64,000 nt of DNA, from positions 1 through 64,000 of the forward strand of contig NZ_AUFG01000012.1 in assembly GCF_000426385.1 (NCBI RefSeq), in the 5' to 3' direction. Shown here piece after piece: positions 62,753 through 64,000 of the stretch. Position numbers and translations under genes: made by a program. This DNA comes from Arsenicicoccus bolidensis DSM 15745. GTDB taxonomy: Bacteria; Actinomycetota; Actinomycetes; Actinomycetales; Dermatophilaceae. Below the pieces are notes generated by a model. That model did not search any database. It had not been told where the DNA came from and saw only the letters and a list, made by a program, of their open reading frames with translations. Position 1 is the stretch's first letter, and each line of letters starts with the position of its first letter.

Positions 62753-64000
62753 TGATCCCGCCCTGGCCGGAGACGGCACCCTGCACCGAGGCCTCGACCT
62801 CGGTGCTGCTGAGCGGGTCGAGCAGGTCGCTGGCGAGCCACTCCCGTGGGATGGCGAACGCGTCCACGAGCGTCTGCGCGTGCGGACGCACCTGGGCCAG
62901 CAGGTCGTCCACGCGCCCGGTCAGCCGCTTGGCCTGCTCGGGCGACAGGCGCCCGTGCTCGAGGTACCACGCCCGGTGGGCCTCGACGGTCGAGCAGGCG
63001 AACAGGTCGGCCACGAGGTCGAGCAGGTCGTGCGCCTCCCCCGGCGGGCACTCGTCGATCGCCGCGGCGAAGGCCTCGAGCAGGATGCGGTCGGTGTGGG
63101 CCCGGGCCGCCTCGAGGACGTGCTCCCCCGCCGCGTCGAAGGTCTGCCAGGCCTGACGGGGGTCGTCCCGGTCGGCCCGGCGCAGCCGGGCGGCCAGGGT
63201 CTCCAGGACGTGCTCCTCGCGGTCGGTCAGGAGCGCGAGCTGGCCGCCGCGGTCGCCCAGCGCGTCGTCGGCGTCGCGGCCCGGCGCCCCGGTCAGCAGC
63301 CGCTGCACGAGCGAGCCGCTGATGGTGCGCTCCAGCAGCGCCGCCCCGGCCTGGCGGGCGACGGTCGCGACGGTCTGGACGGCGTTGAGGTCCTCGAACT
63401 GGGACGCGTAGGACGTGAGCAGGCTCTTGCCGACCAGCTGCAGCAGGACGGTGTTGTCGCCCTCGAAGGTCGTGAACACGTCGGTGTCGGCGCGCAGCTT
63501 GCCCAGCCGGTTGAAGGAGAGGTAGCCCGCACCACCGCACGCCTCGCGGCAGGTCTGGATCGTCGTCGAGGCGTGCGACGTCGACGCCACCTTGAGCGCC
63601 GCGGCGCGCGTCTCCAGCCGTCGCCGGTCCCGCTCGTCGGCGTCGTCACCGGCCCGGAGCACCTCGTGCATCGTCCTCGTGAGGTCGTTCTGGGCGTACA
63701 TCAGGGCATAGCTGCGGGCCAGGGCGGGGAGCAGCTTGCGCTGGTGGACCCGGTAGTCCAGGAGGACGACGTCCTGCCCGTCGAGGCCGGCGAACTGGCG
63801 GCGGTGCAGCCCGTAGATCGTCGCGAGGGTGAGGGCGTTGCGGGTGGCGGAGCCGGCGGCGGCCCCCACGGTGATGCGGCCCCGCACCAGGGTGCTGAGC
63901 ATGGTGAAGAAGCGGCGGCCGTCGGACTCGATCGGCGACGAGTAGGTGCCCTCCGCGTCGATCGCGCCATACCGGTCCAGCAGGTTGTCGCGCGGCACCC
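62742..64000 (-). CDS. Acyl-CoA oxidase/dehydrogenase, C-terminal part
   Basis: The open frame runs off the right edge of the window; about 419 C-terminal residues are visible. It contains the C-terminal acyl-CoA oxidase domains: CREACGGAGYLSFNRLGKLRADTDVFTTFEGDNTVLLQLVGK is typical of ACOX, with the FAD-contacting region of the second half. Such enzymes start beta-oxidation, with O2 (oxidase) or ETF (dehydrogenase) as acceptor. The N-terminus and true start lie outside. Confidence 0.88.
   Translation of the reverse strand, partial: VPRDNLLDRYGAIDAEGTYSSPIESDGRRFFTMLSTLVRGRITVGAAAGSATRNALTLATIYGLHRRQFAGLDGQDVVLLDYRVHQRKLLPALARSYALMYAQNDLTRTMHEVLRAGDDADERDRRRLETRAAALKVASTSHASTTIQTCREACGGAGYLSFNRLGKLRADTDVFTTFEGDNTVLLQLVGKSLLTSYASQFEDLNAVQTVATVARQAGAALLERTISGSLVQRLLTGAPGRDADDALGDRGGQLALLTDREEHVLETLAARLRRADRDDPRQAWQTFDAAGEHVLEAARAHTDRILLEAFAAAIDECPPGEAHDLLDLVADLFACSTVEAHRAWYLEHGRLSPEQAKRLTGRVDDLLAQVRPHAQTLVDAFAIPREWLASDLLDPLSSTEVEASVQGAVSGQGGITTG

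Overview
The window is a gene-dense, very GC-rich chromosome segment from an actinomycete. The gene order rpmG - two MaoC dehydratases - murB ... tRNA-Trp - secE - nusG - rplK - rplA is the one seen across Actinomycetia. Other actinobacterial marks are GTG starts, TAGNNT -10 boxes placed directly in front of start codons (leaderless mRNAs), a BioQ-type operator, menaquinone-linked complex I and a PPi-type phosphofructokinase. The style fits the Intrasporangiaceae and relatives, but I cannot fix a genus. I see no prophage, insertion sequence, CRISPR array or resistance island.

Layout. 1-9.5 kb: translation and transcription core (start of rplJ with its L10 leader, a lipoprotein with a Ser-Ala repeat tail, rplA, rplK, nusG, secE, tRNA-Trp), then a CapA-like protein, an adenosine deaminase, murB, the hadA/hadB-like dehydratases, rpmG, tRNA-Met and tRNA-Thr. 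9.7-19.9 kb: korAB 2-oxoacid:ferredoxin oxidoreductase, a GH2 glycosidase, an aminotransferase coupled to a thioredoxin-reductase-like flavoprotein, a PadR/membrane protein pair and a broken DUF559-type gene. 19.9-33 kb: PPi-phosphofructokinase, biotin ECF transporter (bioY-ecfA-ecfT), AbrB-like protein, YigZ, Gfo/Idh/MocA oxidoreductase, NiaP-like transporter, malic enzyme, metal-receptor and CoA-transferase pair, tRNA-Tyr, YajQ and an AEC transporter. 33-43 kb: pepN, htpX, an unusual double degenerate GGDEF membrane protein, a large membrane protein, and two adjacent coupled genes that each carry one frameshift. 43-62 kb: polyprenyl diphosphate synthase, a complete nuoA-N complex I operon and a MenJ-like reductase at its head. 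62-64 kb: a run of 54 C bases, a YdcF-like protein and a partial acyl-CoA oxidase.

How the genes work together. The 43.3-61.8 kb block is a respiratory module. A MenJ-like reductase and a long-chain prenyl diphosphate synthase, both expected to act on menaquinone, bracket the 14 complex I genes, nearly all joined by stop/start overlaps. bioY-ecfA-ecfT forms one biotin importer under a near-perfect BioQ palindrome.

The most unusual features are non-coding. One family of long inverted repeats built around CTACCTGAGGTAG or CCGGGGGTAG sits at four of the six convergent gene junctions and supplies the stop codons of several flanking genes. A second hairpin family brackets the broken DUF559 gene. 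The 54-C tract lies where the -35 region of ydcF should be.
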